Assembly: GCA_003254925.1 (NCBI GenBank)
Contig: QANZ01022864.1
Span: 53,327-117,326, forward strand
Source of the DNA: Chamaecrista fasciculata
Taxonomy: Eukaryota > Streptophyta > Magnoliopsida > Fabales > Fabaceae
Direction: 5' to 3'
DNA length: 64,000 nucleotides
Positions within the stretch are counted from its first letter, which is position 1, and each line of letters starts with the position of its first letter. A model generated the notes under the pieces. It had not been told where the DNA came from, made no database searches, and worked only from the letters and a program-made list of their open reading frames with translations. Below, in pieces: positions 40,621-53,900 of this stretch. The translations under genes were made by a program, and so were the position numbers.

Positions 40621-41735
40621 TATATATATATTTTAATCTAGATATTTTTTTTTTAATCTAGATATATACTATAGTTACTTCTCAATCTGTAAATTAATTT
40701 CTCTTAAACTTTATTCGGAACTTATCTGAGACCGTATAATTTAATTTTGAGTAGGATGTCCTTTAATTTTTTCAAAATATTCATACAAAAATGTAACAAC
40801 ACCGATGCCTAAGTGTGATTATAAGGTAATTGTGGGCGTACTTTAAATTTTCGTAGGATACTTATACATATGTGACAGAGGAGTATACTCTAAAATTATA
40901 ATTATAGGATGAATTTCTCTATTTGACATTTGGTTTTTTAAATGTCTAAGTAGACCCATATGTGAAAATCTTGGAGCCATCGGTGTGATATATGGTTAAG
41001 GAAATTAAATCTGGGTCCAAGGTTTACCTTATCTATCCTAAATGCATGAACCAAAGTATATGGAAATTCTCTACCCATCTACATATATTTAGTGGTGATG
41101 ATGGTCAACAAATAGTTCTTTAGTTCTTTAATTAATGAATGGTGCATTTACTGTCATATGGAATTTAATACATTAATAAACTAATAATATGAAGGTATGG
41201 CCAGAAAAGAAAACCCAAAAAATTATTTTATTTCTATACAGGTCATACATTTTGGTTTTTTCTAGTTTCTGTTGATTCATGATATATTAATGTGATCTGT
41301 AGTTTTCCATATTTTAATCTTTTCAGTAAATGTACCTTGGTTTACCTAAATCAGCAGATCTTCTTAAATTAATTTCATATATAAATCTTTACTGCTATAA
41401 AAAAACAAAAAAGAAATCTGAATGAGTAAATGCACAATAAGATAGTCAATCTGTTCAATTGATTTCTAGCCAAAAAGAAAATCTGTTCAATTGAATTCTA
41501 ACCAAAAAGAAAATCTGATTGAGTTCTCTTTTGATCTAATAAGGAAAACAATGAATGCAAGCAGTAATTGCTGTTTCTTCCTTTTTCATATTCTTACAAA
41601 GGTAGCTAATTTGGAAGCCTACAGAGTTCCTTTAAAGTGAAAAAAAATTTCCATATCTGAGTATAACTATACTGAAGTTGAAATTAAAATGCTAACACAA
41701 ATAAATTTTATTTTAATAAAACGCTAAGACGTGCA
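40621..41735. other. Spacer upstream of CCS52A
   Basis: AT-rich sequence. No gene seen. A small direct repeat of ctgttcaattga and ccaaaaagaaaatctg lies at 41450-41520. Confidence 0.5.
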
Positions 41736-41917
41736 CTATAAATAAGTTTGTGGGTACATGGTGAGTTGTGTGAATTGTGTGAAGCGTCGGACCCCAAGTC
41801 TGAGTCCAGAATGCTTAAAGGGGTCCACGAACAAAAGTGAAAAAACAAAAAACAAATAACGCAGTCTTTCCTTGAGTTTGCCGTAATAACGCTTCCTCTG
41901 GATTTTTCCCGGGAAAA
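41736..41917 (+). promoter_or_regulatory. CCS52A promoter: TATA box and palindromic E2F-like site
   Basis: CTATAAATA at 41736-41744 is a good TATA box. TTTTCCCGGGAAAA at 41904-41917 is a perfect palindrome, and each strand fits the E2F consensus TTTSSCGS. Arabidopsis CCS52A2 is known to be repressed by the atypical E2F factor DEL1/E2Fe through such a site. The element lies about 100 bp upstream of the ATG, possibly within the 5' UTR. Confidence 0.55.
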
Positions 41918-42014
41918 TTAACAGTCCCTGAAATCCCTGAGAAAAACCCATCCATCTCTCTCCCTCTTGAGGATTGTGACTTTCTGAGAGATTGTTTTGT
42001 TTCGACTTATCCTT

Positions 42015-45000
42015 ATGGACGAATCCACCGTCGCGTCGCCTCTTGGAGTTTCACCTCCACACTCTTCACCGCTGAATCCACCACCTCCTGATAACCGAAC
42101 CCCTTCTTCCGCCTCTCGTCATGTCGAAAGGATGATCAACTCCAATCACTACAGCACGCCTTCCAGAACAATCTACTCCGATAGGTTCATACCTAGCAGA
42201 TCTGCCTCCAAGTTCGCTCTCTTTGATATACCCTTGCCGACCAATTCTCCCGCCGAGGGACGTGAAGATAGTTCCAGTACCTACACTGCCCTTTTGCGTG
42301 CTGCCTTGTTTGGACCCGATGCCGGAGTCATATCGCCGATTACTCCGGACAAAAGGAATTCAGCTATGAATCCACCTAACAGAAATATTTTTCGTTACAA
42401 AACCGAAACTCGCCAGTCAATGCACTCGCTTTCACCCTTTATGTTCGATGATGATGTGGTGCCCGGTGTTAATCATAGCCCCGTTAAGGCTCCTCGGAAG
42501 GTTCCGCGGTCGCCTTACAAGGTAAATTTACAGTCCTCGTTGTTTTTTCTCTCTACGAGTTATGCGATTTGGGTTTTTGGGATTTATGGAGATTATAATG
42601 TTTATACAGGTTCTGGATGCTCCTGCGCTGCAAGATGACTTTTATCTGAACCTTGTGGATTGGTCTTCGCATAATGTATTGGCCGTCGGGTTGGGTAACT
42701 GTGTTTATTTGTGGAATGCTTGTAGCAGCAAGGTGAGTCCTGGCTCCGTAGAATATATTCCATATTTTTTGTCAAATATTGGAAATTATTTGAGGGGAAT
42801 GCTGAATGCATATGCTTAAGTTGGTCAACTTACTCTTCTTGTTTGCTAAAGTGCTTATAATCTAGCTGCCGTTTAGTTATCCAAGCTGAAATTTTCTTCT
42901 ATAATGAACTACTCATTTTGGTATTTTTAAATGCAGGTTACTAAATTATGTGATTTGGGGATCGATGACAGCGTTTGCTCAGTTGGCTGGGCTCATCACG
43001 GTACACTTCTTGCTGTTGGAACTAGCAATGGTAAAGTCCAGGTAGGAGTTTATGTGCCAATCATTGCGACTGTTTTAGAAACCCTGTCTTCCATGAATGT
43101 TTATTGAGTTATGCTTATAGTGATTAGAAGGCACCACTGATTTGATTACGTGCTTCTTCTTTTCTTTTCCATTGTTCCTTCCTTGACTTCCATATTGTGC
43201 CAGTGCTTTTTCCCTTTACCTATAAAGGAACTTAAAGAGAAAAGTAGTGATGTTGCTAAACTTTTTGGGGGAAAGGGCTTGCAAATAAATGCTATAGCAT
43301 GTGACAAATGCACCTATGATTAACAAAATTGCCATGAAGTTCTGTATTGGCTAGTTAATCGTTTTTCTCTGACCCTGAACCTCAATCTGAGGTGTGAACA
43401 TCATGAGGGGTAAATGATGATTACAGAGGAACTTATGGCATGAGCTTATTAAAATGGATGGATGTTAGATTGATAGCTAAGAAGATTGTTCATTAGTTGC
43501 TAGAGTGATTGTGAGATTGAAACGAGTTTTAAATTGCAAACAATTGTTAGTCTATCTGGATGGATGAATCTAAATGGAAAGGAAAGGACTTGATTATTCA
43601 TCTGATTTTTATCTGGTATCCAGAATTGGAAGCTAAATCTTTTCCTTTTCCATTCAACCACCTTAAATTTGGAAAAAGAAGGTTAATTATGATTGTGTTC
43701 TTAAAGATCACCTTCTTACATTTGGTCTGTTTCTTTCTTTTCTTCTTTTAATATATTGCACTTAATCAAGCAATTGGATGTTTTCTTTCCTTATTCAATT
43801 GGCTTTTGAAAGGATGGCGGCTAGTCCATCGATGCTGCCATGATGCCTTTGACAATGTACTGTTGAAACTATATTGTCAATTTGTGTTCTGCTTGATTCT
43901 TTTCGGACATTGAGATATTTTGTTCATTTGATCTCCAACTCTATATGCTTTCTCACTTTGTTTCCATGAACCTTTATTAGAGCACTTCTTTGCAGTATTA
44001 CTTGACCCTTGCCTCTAATTATTTCTTGTTTAGATATGGGATGCTTCTCGATGCAAGAAGATAAGAATTATGGAGGGTCATCGTTTACGTGTTGGGGCCT
44101 TAGCCTGGAGTTCTTCTCTTTTGTCTTCTGGTGGTCGGGATAAGAATATCTATCAACGAGATACACGTGCCCAAGAAGATTTTGTCAGTAAATTGTCAGG
44201 GCACAAGTCTGAGGTCAGAAATTAAGCTTCAGCTTCATCTGGTCAATTGATTTTTGGATTCTTTTTTTGGTCTTTTTATAAAATGCATATTAGTGGTTCA
44301 TGCCAAATATTAAACTGCTGCAAATGACCATCTTTACTTACCGTCATTGCCAATTTGCTTTAAAACTATCATGCTGCATACTGTACCAGCTTTTAGCCTG
44401 GAACTGATTCTTTTTTGTTTGAAGGTTTGTGGACTCAAATGGTCTTATGATAACCGTGAATTAGCATCTGGAGGAAATGACAACAGAGTACGTGATTGCC
44501 AGCTTTTTCACCAAATTTTGCAATAGTGCTTACTGTTATTTCATCACTTCACCACCCTTGTTGATTGAAAATTCGTTTCGTATATTGGCAGTTGTTTGTT
44601 TGGAATGCACACTCAACCCAACCTGTCCTGAAGTACTGCGAGCATACAGCAGCTGTTAAAGCTATTGCATGGTCCCCCCATCTTCATGGACTTCTTGCAT
44701 CTGGGGGAGGAACTGCAGACCGATGTATTCGTTTCTGGAATACAACAACAAACTCGCATTTAAGCTGTATGGACACTGGAAGTCAGGTGAGCTGCGTGTA
44801 CTTTGCATGTAGATTTTATATCATGTTTATTTTTTTTGGAGGGTAACTTTGATAATTAAACAAAGCAAGAAAGATCAACAGACTGCCAAACCAAAGCCCA
44901 TCCATAGATAATGAGATGAACGAAATATACCACACTGAAACTGATTGAAGGTTTAGTCCCATTTGGATTGAGTAAAAGAACAACATATACGAGAGAAGAA

Positions 45001-46097
45001 AAAAGAAATAGGGCATAGACATTAGTGAATGGTATAGAAACATTATATTCTAAGATGGACACAGTTCTCTTAAAAGGATAATTCAACTATCACGTTGAGA
45101 AATGGAAATAGACTGAGTTGCAATTCACTATACATTGAAAAATTGATGGAATGGTATACTTAAAAGGAAAAAAGAAAGAAAAAAGCAGCTCGTTGTCAAT
45201 TCCTGGAACTGGAATCATCTGAAAACCAGTTCACTTGATATGAGATCTGATATTTTCTAGTATTCATGAACTACATGTATTGAAGTAGGGAGAAAGCCCT
45301 CTTTTGTTTGGAATTGCCCAAATTCAATGATGTTCCATCCCTATGTATGGCGGCAGGTTTGCAATCTTGTTTGGTCTAAAAATGTCAATGAATTGGTAAG
45401 CACACATGGCTACTCCCAGAACCAGATAATTGTGTGGAGATATCCCACCATGTCAAAGGTAAAGACTATATCTTCTGCATCTGCAATAAACCTCGCATCT
45501 CTCAAGTTTTTGCTTCATTGAAAGTATTTATAACATTTGTCGATCGATACAGCTGGCAACTCTAACAGGCCATACATATAGAGTTCTTTATCTTGCCATC
45601 TCTCCCGATGGGCAGGTATATCATTTGCCCTTTGCGTACCTTCTTCAATTGAGCAAATGGTTTGCTATTGTCTAACCTCTGGTAATTTTTCCGGTTGCCA
45701 TGACTTCTGTTTCAGACAATTGTAACTGGAGCTGGAGATGAAACACTTCGGTTTTGGAATGTATTTCCTTCCCCGAAATCTCAGGTGAAGTATTTATTGA
45801 AGATACAAATAGCTTTCATATTCCCGTGCTTCACTCCTGTCATTTGCTTCTTGACCACGGTTACCAAGACATGAGTGTTGACCATGATTCACGTTGATAT
45901 GACTCTCCATGCATACACGAGTCTCACAATTTTCTACTTTTTTATCCTTTTATCTTTCTTCGTAAATGTTCAGAATCCATTCTTAGTTGCAGCAGAAGTT
46001 GTATAGCAATTTACATGGACTTTATTATTGATGTTTGATGCAGAGTACCGACAGTGAAATTGGAGCATCGTCCCTTGGAAGGACGATTATAAGGTGA
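42015..46097 (+). CDS. CCS52A: CCS52A / FIZZY-RELATED (CDH1-type) activator of the APC/C
   Basis: Ten exons: 42015-42521, 42610-42732, 42937-43041, 44034-44213, 44425-44487, 44592-44786, 45357-45458, 45553-45615, 45716-45784, 46044-46097; 486 residues with every phase correct. The N-terminus has the C-box DRFIPSR (56-62) and the CCS52-specific motif [11 protein letters not shown] (159-169). Seven WD repeats follow, beginning [19 protein letters not shown], and the protein ends in the IR dipeptide that docks on the complex. It recruits destruction-box and KEN-box substrates such as cyclins for ubiquitination, promoting cell-cycle exit and endoreduplication. N-terminal sequence ([22 protein letters not shown]) fits the A type (FZR1/2) rather than CCS52B. 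The ATG at 42015 is preferred over the upstream in-frame ATG at 41997 because it matches the family start. Confidence 0.95.
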
Positions 46098-47571
46098 CTC
46101 CTCGTGTAGTGATGTGGCATATTTTCAACCTTGTGTTGCATCGCATAGCAAAGTTTGAGAAGACAAGCCTAGTATTACCAAAAAAAAAAAGACAAGCCTA
46201 GTACAACTTGCAAGACGGCGTTAAAGAGGTCCGCCCGACCAATTTCAGAGACCTCAAGAATTTAGATTGTCGCTGCAAATGACGGATGTCTATACCCATC
46301 CCATTAATGTGAAATTTCATATTGTGTTATCTTATTAAAAAAAATAAATTAAAAGAAAAACAGGAGAGAAATATTTTTGCTTTGGGTCTCTCTCGTATTT
46401 GCGGTGTTATGGGAGTTAGTACCCAGCTAAGTTTATCCCGTTCTTAATAACAATGCTTCCTTGCATTGTGGTTTAAATATTAAACTACAGAGAAGCGTCC
46501 TTTGCGCACCTGTAACCGCTGAATAGTTTTGTATATATTTATTCTCTCCAGTCTCCAGTTAATATCTCGATATTTGAATTTCTGCCCTTCATGATGCTGT
46601 TTCTCCTGAGCTTGATGAGTTGCGAAAATTAATTGCGCTATGGCTCTCTAAAGGATTACGTCGAAATTGTTGAAACTATTTGTCGCAAGTCGCAACTTGC
46701 TACTCGTGGTTAATGAGTATGATCTTCCGATAACGCTACATTTCGCAGTATAATTACGAATGTAGATTGTCATCTTTGAAAATCCTTAATTATGAAGCTG
46801 AAATCAATTTAAAAAAGGAAAAGAACTTTTTAGGTATCCCAAGTTGGTTGTACCAAACTACAATCAATAATCTTCTTGACAACTATGGTTGAATGGTTCC
46901 ACTTTCTCCGTTAGCCATCGTATAGGAGTAGAAGATAGGACCATCAGCAAGAGCTTACGTCGGATTAAAGCTTAGTTTTCCTTTTATAGCTGTACTAAAT
47001 AAGGTTCCAAAGTTCGAAAGCACCAAAATCACCATTGGCATTTATCGTACGAAACCTCCCATCTCACAATCTCACGTAATTTTTTGTTTTGACGCTTTTG
47101 GCCAAACGACACAGAGCAACCAATGACAGAACTTTTTAATGAAATGTTAGAATTTGGAAACAGTCAGTCCTTCCTACAGGCAAGGCCACAAAGGACCAAC
47201 CAAGGAGGACAAGGAATACCGTCCACTCCAAGAACACAACCATGTCATATCTTAAAACTCCCTGATTTGATTAGTCTTCAAACTCTCGAACATTCTAATC
47301 TAAAGAAGGCAAAAATTCAATTAGACACCAAACATAACAAATTCACTTATAAAGACGATTTCAGTAAGGTATTTGAACAGTACACATAGGGGAATGCCTC
47401 TTAAAAACCGAGGCAGTGGAAATGGCTAACCGTATGAAAGAATATTTACATTAATTCAAGAATTGGTTTTTTGTTTTTCCTGCCAACTCATAATGAATGA
47501 ATACATGGAAAGCAGAAATTGCTAGAGCGTGATGTACAAATCAGTAATCAACAAATCACAGAAATGAGGCA
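46098..47571. other. Convergent spacer between CCS52A and SGR
   Basis: It holds the 3' ends of two genes facing each other. A 14-bp direct repeat, agacaagcctagta, flanks an A-run near 46160-46204. An open frame at 47123-47389 has no recognisable features. Nothing else seen. Confidence 0.5.
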
Positions 47572-48904
47572 TCATTGTAAGTGGTTTTGGGTCCCATTAG
47601 GTAAGTTATTATGGTTGGGAAGTTCCTGAGACCATGGGATTAAGGTCACCGGAGGGAAGCAACAGTCACAGTCTCGATGACACGGCCGTGGGGGTAACTC
47701 TTTATTTGTTGGAGAAGATTCTCGCTTATTGTCTTTGTGGGTTCCACTTGAAATTTTAGGTGCGGACGCTTCCTTTAGTGGGCCCCAACACTCAACCTTG
47801 TTGAATTCTGGGATGTTTGAGTGGAAATAAACCCAAACCAGAGCATCCTGTAATTCTGGATGGTTGTTCAACATATTGCCATCGCCGTGAACAAAAGCCT
47901 TCAATACCTACCAATAGTATAGTGTAACTCCATTCATTTTATGATTTCATTTGATCAGTAAGTGAAGAGCTAAACAAAGCAGTCAATTATGGTGGTGAAA
48001 TTTTACCACTGGAAGCTCTTTGCAGAATATGAAGTATCGTAGCCTAGCACATATATCTAAAAGAAAATGGCCACCACTAATATGGCAGTGAACGTGGAGA
48101 GACATAACTCCCTTCACCTTCATCCACTGTGCCACCACTTCATCCCTTTGTAATCTGTTGTACCACCCCTGCAACTGCAAGTCATTCCTCACTGTTATTT
48201 TCATCTACAACATTACTTACCAAAAAAAATTAATCTTTTAACGATTTTGGATAATCCCATGATGATTCCCCAAGTGAATGCTCTGTTTCTCAGCAGAAAC
48301 TCAATAATCAATATACCCTGTTTTCCTTTTTTTTTTTTTTTTTTTTTTTTTTTNNNNNNNNNNNNNNNNNNNCTTTTTTTTTTTTTTTTTTTTTTTGCCT
48401 AACTGGCTAAACTTTCTCGACAGTTAAGAAATGATGATATTAATAAGAAAAAGAAGAAGAAGAAGAAGAGAATCCATTTATTTCATATGAGAAATACCTG
48501 GGAGTTGTTTATGGTCTGAGAGATAGCGAGGGTGAGTTTAGAAGTTATATCACTATGGGTTAGTGTATATGTCCTCGGAAGCTTTCCCGGGTGTTTGTCT
48601 TTGTCGACTCCTAAGAATAAAACCTTCAACTTTGAAGCCTCAAAGATCGCTGGCCCAAACAACCTAGCCACCTGATTCAACCAAATCCACAAAACAGTGA
48701 ATCAACAAAAACAAACATTCATGTTGTTATCCAAAACTTGCAACATAAAAAGGAGAAGAGAGGGAAACAAACAAATACAGGAACTAATGGTCGGTTCTTC
48801 TTGCTAGTGGGTTGTCTTTTGTGTGGAAAAAGAGGGATTTGGTGGCTTGAATATGAAGTCTTAAGCTCAGAAGGGAGAACAGGAGCAGTAGACAGAGAAC
48901 CCAT
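47572..48904 (-). CDS. SGR: STAY-GREEN protein (SGR/NYE1), chlorophyll a Mg-dechelatase
   Basis: Four exons on the minus strand: 48904-48779, 48671-48498, 48174-48007, 47907-47572, giving 267 residues in correct phase, equal to the family length. The first about 45 residues are a Ser/Lys-rich chloroplast transit peptide. Conserved blocks are VARLFGPAIFEASKLKVLFL, PRTYTLTHSDITSKLTLAIS, KGVMSLHVHCHISGGHFLLD, FIFCKELPVVLKAFVHGDGN and LVWVYFHSNIPEFNKVECWG. The C-terminal cysteine motif CHRDCDCCFPPV is present. SGR removes magnesium from chlorophyll a at the start of chlorophyll breakdown and helps dismantle light-harvesting complexes in senescence and ripening. It looks functional. Intron 2 contains a poly(T) gap (48354-48372) that does not touch coding sequence. 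Confidence 0.96.
48327..48396. repeat. Poly(T) tract with a 19-N gap
   Basis: Runs of T at 48327-48353 and 48374-48396 flank 19 N bases (48354-48372) inside SGR intron 2. The true length is unknown. Confidence 0.95.
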
Positions 48905-49166
48905 ATCTACAAAACCAAAAGCTCCAAAGAAATCGGGTGTGATAGCAGTGGCAAAGAAGCAGGTTGAAAGATGATGAATAAAAAAGTTTGGGGTTGCTTG
49001 AGGAAGTGATTTAGGTTTAGCTTGTGAGAATGAGCAATTGAAAGTAGAAGCAAATAAGGAGAATTAGAATAGATAGGAGAGTTTGTGCAATTAATTTATG
49101 TGTCTGTTATCATATGAATGAATGCTTGCGTGTTGTATGAGACTTTGAGTCAAGTATTGAGATTAC

Positions 49167-49302
49167 CTTTTATATTGGAGTGGGAAGTTTAGAAGGATCG
49201 AACTTCGTTTTCTTACAACAAGGGTTGCCGTTGCTTCAAGTCACTGGAGAATTGACACCTGTTACTACTGCACACGATTCTGTTGATTGAGTTCTCCACG
49301 TG
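49167..49302 (-). promoter_or_regulatory. SGR promoter: TATA box and G-box
   Basis: Read on the minus strand, TATAAAAG lies at 49174-49167 and a CCACGTGG G-box is centred on 49297-49302, about 395 bp upstream of the ATG. SGR genes are known targets of ABA- and dark-responsive bZIP and PIF factors through G-box elements. Confidence 0.5.
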
Positions 49303-50950
49303 GTCTACTTCATCTCTTCCTTTTTCTTTCTCTGTTAAATTTTTTTTACAACATAAAAGAAAACGAAAAATACAATAAGCGGTGGACAGCACTGCGTGAT
49401 TTTCTCATTTTCCAGTTTATGTAACACTGATTTCGTTTTTCTAATTTATAATTTCCTTTATACAAGCTTTTGTTGTCCGCAATGCGTTGCTAATTAATTG
49501 AATCTTGAAATTTCTCGTTACAGATGTTGATGGAGGAGACTTTATTCTTGTTAGGACCATTTTTTTTTTCAGAGTCGCTAGACACTGTTGAAAAATATGT
49601 AGTTATTGATAAAATAACCTAATTGCTAAATGAAACATACGGAAGTAACCAAATATGGTGTTGTATAATGTAAATCCTTTTAAGAAAAATGAAAGTTGTG
49701 CCAAAAAAGGGATAAAAACAAATGTTGTAGTTACTAAAAATAAATATCTATAAATCAAGGTAACAAAGTAACAGTGGATGAGTGGAATGATTCTTGGGGA
49801 AAGGTTTTAAGTCGGCCGCGAGTCCGTGAGAACCGGCTTACTTTGTTTGAAGCTATACAATTTAATTTGTTTCCCCATATTACAAAAAGAAAACAATTGA
49901 TTAGTTCGGTGGCCAAATTAATAATAGAGGAGAAGAACAACCGTGAATTTAAAAAATTCTTGCATTTTTTTAAGTATTTCATCATTTTGTCATTAATTTA
50001 CGACTGAATCTTTCTCATATGGTGAGTCTTCCTAAAGATTTTGAGGAAAAAAAAAAAGTGCTGATATATAGATTGTAATGTAGAATCTGAGAAGTTNTTG
50101 AGAAAAAAAAAAAGTGCTGATATATAGATTGTAATGTAGAATCTGAGAAGTTATCAACAAGATAAAACAGATACGGATTTTTGTTTTGGTGGAGGGAATA
50201 TCGAAGTGGATAACAGGCACAGAGTTGTCCGTTCTCAACTGTGTGTAAACCAATTACAGAGCTCGGCGTTTTCTAATTAATTACGTAAATGATTTTTCAA
50301 AATTCAGAGCTGAAAATTTAGAATACCAATCAAGATAATATAAGGAAATATCAAAACCTTCATTATTATTTTTTGCACTTTTTTCCAAGTCAAACTGGTT
50401 AAAAAAATAATTATCCAACTACTAAAAAAACCACGAAATTCAAAAAATTGTTTCACTTTATGATGTACACTGTACAGCATCCTAACAAGTTCTAGTATAT
50501 ATATGTATTAGAACCTTGCACAAAGTAATGGAGTATTCCCGAATTATGAAAATTGAGAACTATTCTGTTATGATCTGTACCACGAGTCCCTTAATCTTCT
50601 GGAGAGTTTATTCTTGGGTTTTCTAACCCTGGTTTGGGCCTCGGCCCATATTATTTCATAACCCATAAGCAATCTGATCCAATTCTGGTTATGGAGGTAC
50701 AAATATAATACTGGTTGGACAGAAATTATTTAACTTCACTTGTAGAGTTGTGGAGGTACAAATATAACAACAGAAACCAAGTATGATAAATCAGACATGA
50801 AAAGAGAAGCGAGATATATAGGGGTGAGTTTTTTATATTTTACAGTAACATTATTAATTGTATTTTAGATTATTAACGAACGGTCTCACAAACATGTATG
50901 CATGTATGTTAATGTTGGAACATATTGTGTTGAAGAAGTTGCAATTCTTT
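49303..50950. other. Spacer between SGR and the MADS-box gene
   Basis: AT-rich sequence with no gene recognised. A 55-56 bp segment is repeated on both sides of a single N at 50097 (50041-50096 and 50098-50152), most likely an unmerged contig overlap. A second short direct repeat, ggaggtacaaatata, lies at 50694-50766. Confidence 0.6.
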
Positions 50951-53900
50951 TCAAGACATTCGTCTCTCAGGTGGTCCTATAACCAACTCCGTCTCCACTT
51001 CATCCCTGTTTGCTTCTAAATGTTCCACATCCTGTTCTTTCGTTGAATATTGCTGTTTCAGCTGTTCATCATCACAATATTATTGTCACCAAAAAGAAAA
51101 AGAAAAAAAACATTTTGAAAACCCATACCAAAAAAAAAATGTAAGCTTCCATTGTAGTGAGAAATGCAAATTTGAGGTTTTGATACGTTTTATGGCATAT
51201 AAGAGAGGATACGAGGAAAACTTTCACTCACCTGATTCTGTAACCTTTTATTTTCTTCCAATAGGCACTTTTCCTGAGGGAAAAAACTAAAAGAAATGAG
51301 AGTTCTAATAAGCAATCTGAAACATCAAGTAGGAGGCACATGTATAAACATGATCAACAGCTAGGTAGCACCATTACGCCATTACCTCTTTCCTTAGCTT
51401 GTCAATCTGTTCCTTGAATAACTCACTCTGAGACAAGAATATCATGAAGTCTTTCAAAATCAGTTTTTTCTCTTAATTTGTGGAAAAATAATCAAGGAAC
51501 ATGCATTATTACTTGGCATACTAGTAAAATGTTAGATGCATATATAATTATTACGTTACCAACTTGGTAAACAAATATAAACGCTTAGTACTTGGTGTAG
51601 CTAGCTAGAAGGCAAAAGCTGTTTAGTGTACCTTTCTTGCCCTAATTCTGGTTAAACTACGGTCCAGCTGGTTCTCTATCTGACGCAACTCGTCAATTGA
51701 ACAAGTGTCCAAACAGTCTCCCAAAAGCTTCCTGCAATAATTATCAATAAAAACTCCAGGAGTTTAGATTTAATTAATTTCCTATTAGAAAGCAAAATGA
51801 GAGCAAGTGGAAAAAATGACAACAAACCAAAATGATGGAAACCTTTTACAAACTTCGAGATGCTCGATCTTCTTTGCCATGCCAGTAGCACCTTCCTTCT
51901 ATTAATAGACAAGATAAGGATTAAGTAAGGACTGAATATAATGGTATTATTCCCTTTGATCAAAAGTATTGCTGTGTGATACAGAGAAACACACACACAC
52001 ACACAGGTGTGTGTGTGTGTATATATAGCATCAAATCAATAGGTACGAATAATAGCATCGCCTTAATTATACAAAAGTTAATAATAGTATGTTACATTTC
52101 GACTGAAGAAAAGAGAAGGGAATTAGTTAAAAAGGAAGTGAAATTATCGTCACACGTTTTTTTAAAGAATATAGTTTAAGGTAAAGGTTTTTTTTTTTTT
52201 CAATCCTCCCTAACTATTTGTTATTTTCAATCCAAACATGTTTTGCATGACAATAAAATTGTCTTCAAACAAAGAAAATGCTAATCATAATAATAGATAA
52301 ATCCTGTAAAATGAAAACCTAATTGCAACCTAAGTCATCAACTAAAAAGAATCTTTACCTAAATTTTTATTCTGAAAAGTTCATATATGTAATTATTATA
52401 TTACTCTAAATCAAAGTAGGAAATTATACTAAAAATGCGTTGTATGATTTAGAATCCAATGAAGACGATTTAAATAATGACAACACGGCAGCAAATTAAA
52501 CGTCATAAATCTCAGTCTAACATCTAAGCTGCCGGGTTCAGCATATAAATCCATACATACCGTATGTGTGTTTTCTAGATCACAATTAAAAATACTACTC
52601 TTGTTGGGAGAATGTATATATACTTGCATTAATTTTAGCATATTATCCCCAACTCAATATTACAATATAAATCCAGTTACATTAATATTAATTATCAGAC
52701 CGACGTTCAATATATATCAATGGTTTATGCAAATATATGGATGAGGGTTAATTAACCTGCGTATTTTCTTGGAATCCCTTAGTGCTGAGACCCAGGTCCT
52801 TGACTTTCCTCTGATAGCGTTCAACCGTTTTGTTCATACTGAAACATCTCCAAGACAATAGAAAGTCGTGTCAAAAAAACAGTCATGCAGCACAAAAATA
52901 ATTAATATATGTAACAAAATTCACATGATAGATAAATACATAGGAAAAGGGTCGGACCACTAGGCAAAGTAAGGTATTATTATATTATAATCAAAGTCAA
53001 AACCTCAAATCGATCCCAAATGCATGGAGTAGATTTAAAATAAATCTAAAATATTTCATTTGTTTCAGATTTGATCCTACATGTTTCTAGAAATTCTCAA
53101 ATTAGTCCCGCACCTACTTCCGCAAAATGCTATTTAACCTCATTTGTTAATAGTTTCAACCGCGGGTAGATAAAGAACATCTCAACAGATAACATATAAT
53201 TTAAAACTCGTTGCATTTGGACTTGAAATGTGAAATATATAACTAATTTTGATTGTGAAACAAGTGACTCACTTTCTAGACCTGATTTGACATTGTTAAT
53301 TAGTTGAGAGCTTCAAACTGTTAGGCGAAAGCGCAACCCACACAATAAATCAAGGAAGAGGAAAAAGAAAAATACACACAAAAACTTTAACGTGATCTCA
53401 TTGAGACAAATACTCCTCAATACAATTTTTTACTGGAGAAAATTGCAAATTGTGATGCCTTAGAAGCTCATATTTTACTTCTGTTTATACAAGCTTCTCA
53501 CCTTCCCCCATTTTAGTTTGCCCAATGTGAAACTTTGAAATGAAAAAACCCAACACAAACTTAATAAAAAAAAATACTTGTCAAAAGCAATCTTATAACT
53601 CTAAATTCATCACATTTGAACTCGAAACAAGAAAGATATGATTCGTTTGGAACTAATTTAAGAAATTATGGAAATTAAACATGTAGGACTAATATAACAC
53701 AAATGAAACATTTATGACTAATTTAAAATCTATCCAATAAATTTAGGACCAATTTGAGGTTTTGACCAACAATCAATGTTGGATGTATTTGTTTTTTAGT
53801 AAGCTAGGCAGCTAGCTGCAAAACCAAAACATGGAAATCCGAAATGTTTATTTAACACCTTGTGCAATGGATAACTTCTACCAATTAGTTGGACTGGGAT

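Noticed and set aside
47123..47389. 88-residue open frame between CCS52A and SGR
   Set aside because: No motif, no splice partners, and it lies in a convergent 3' region.
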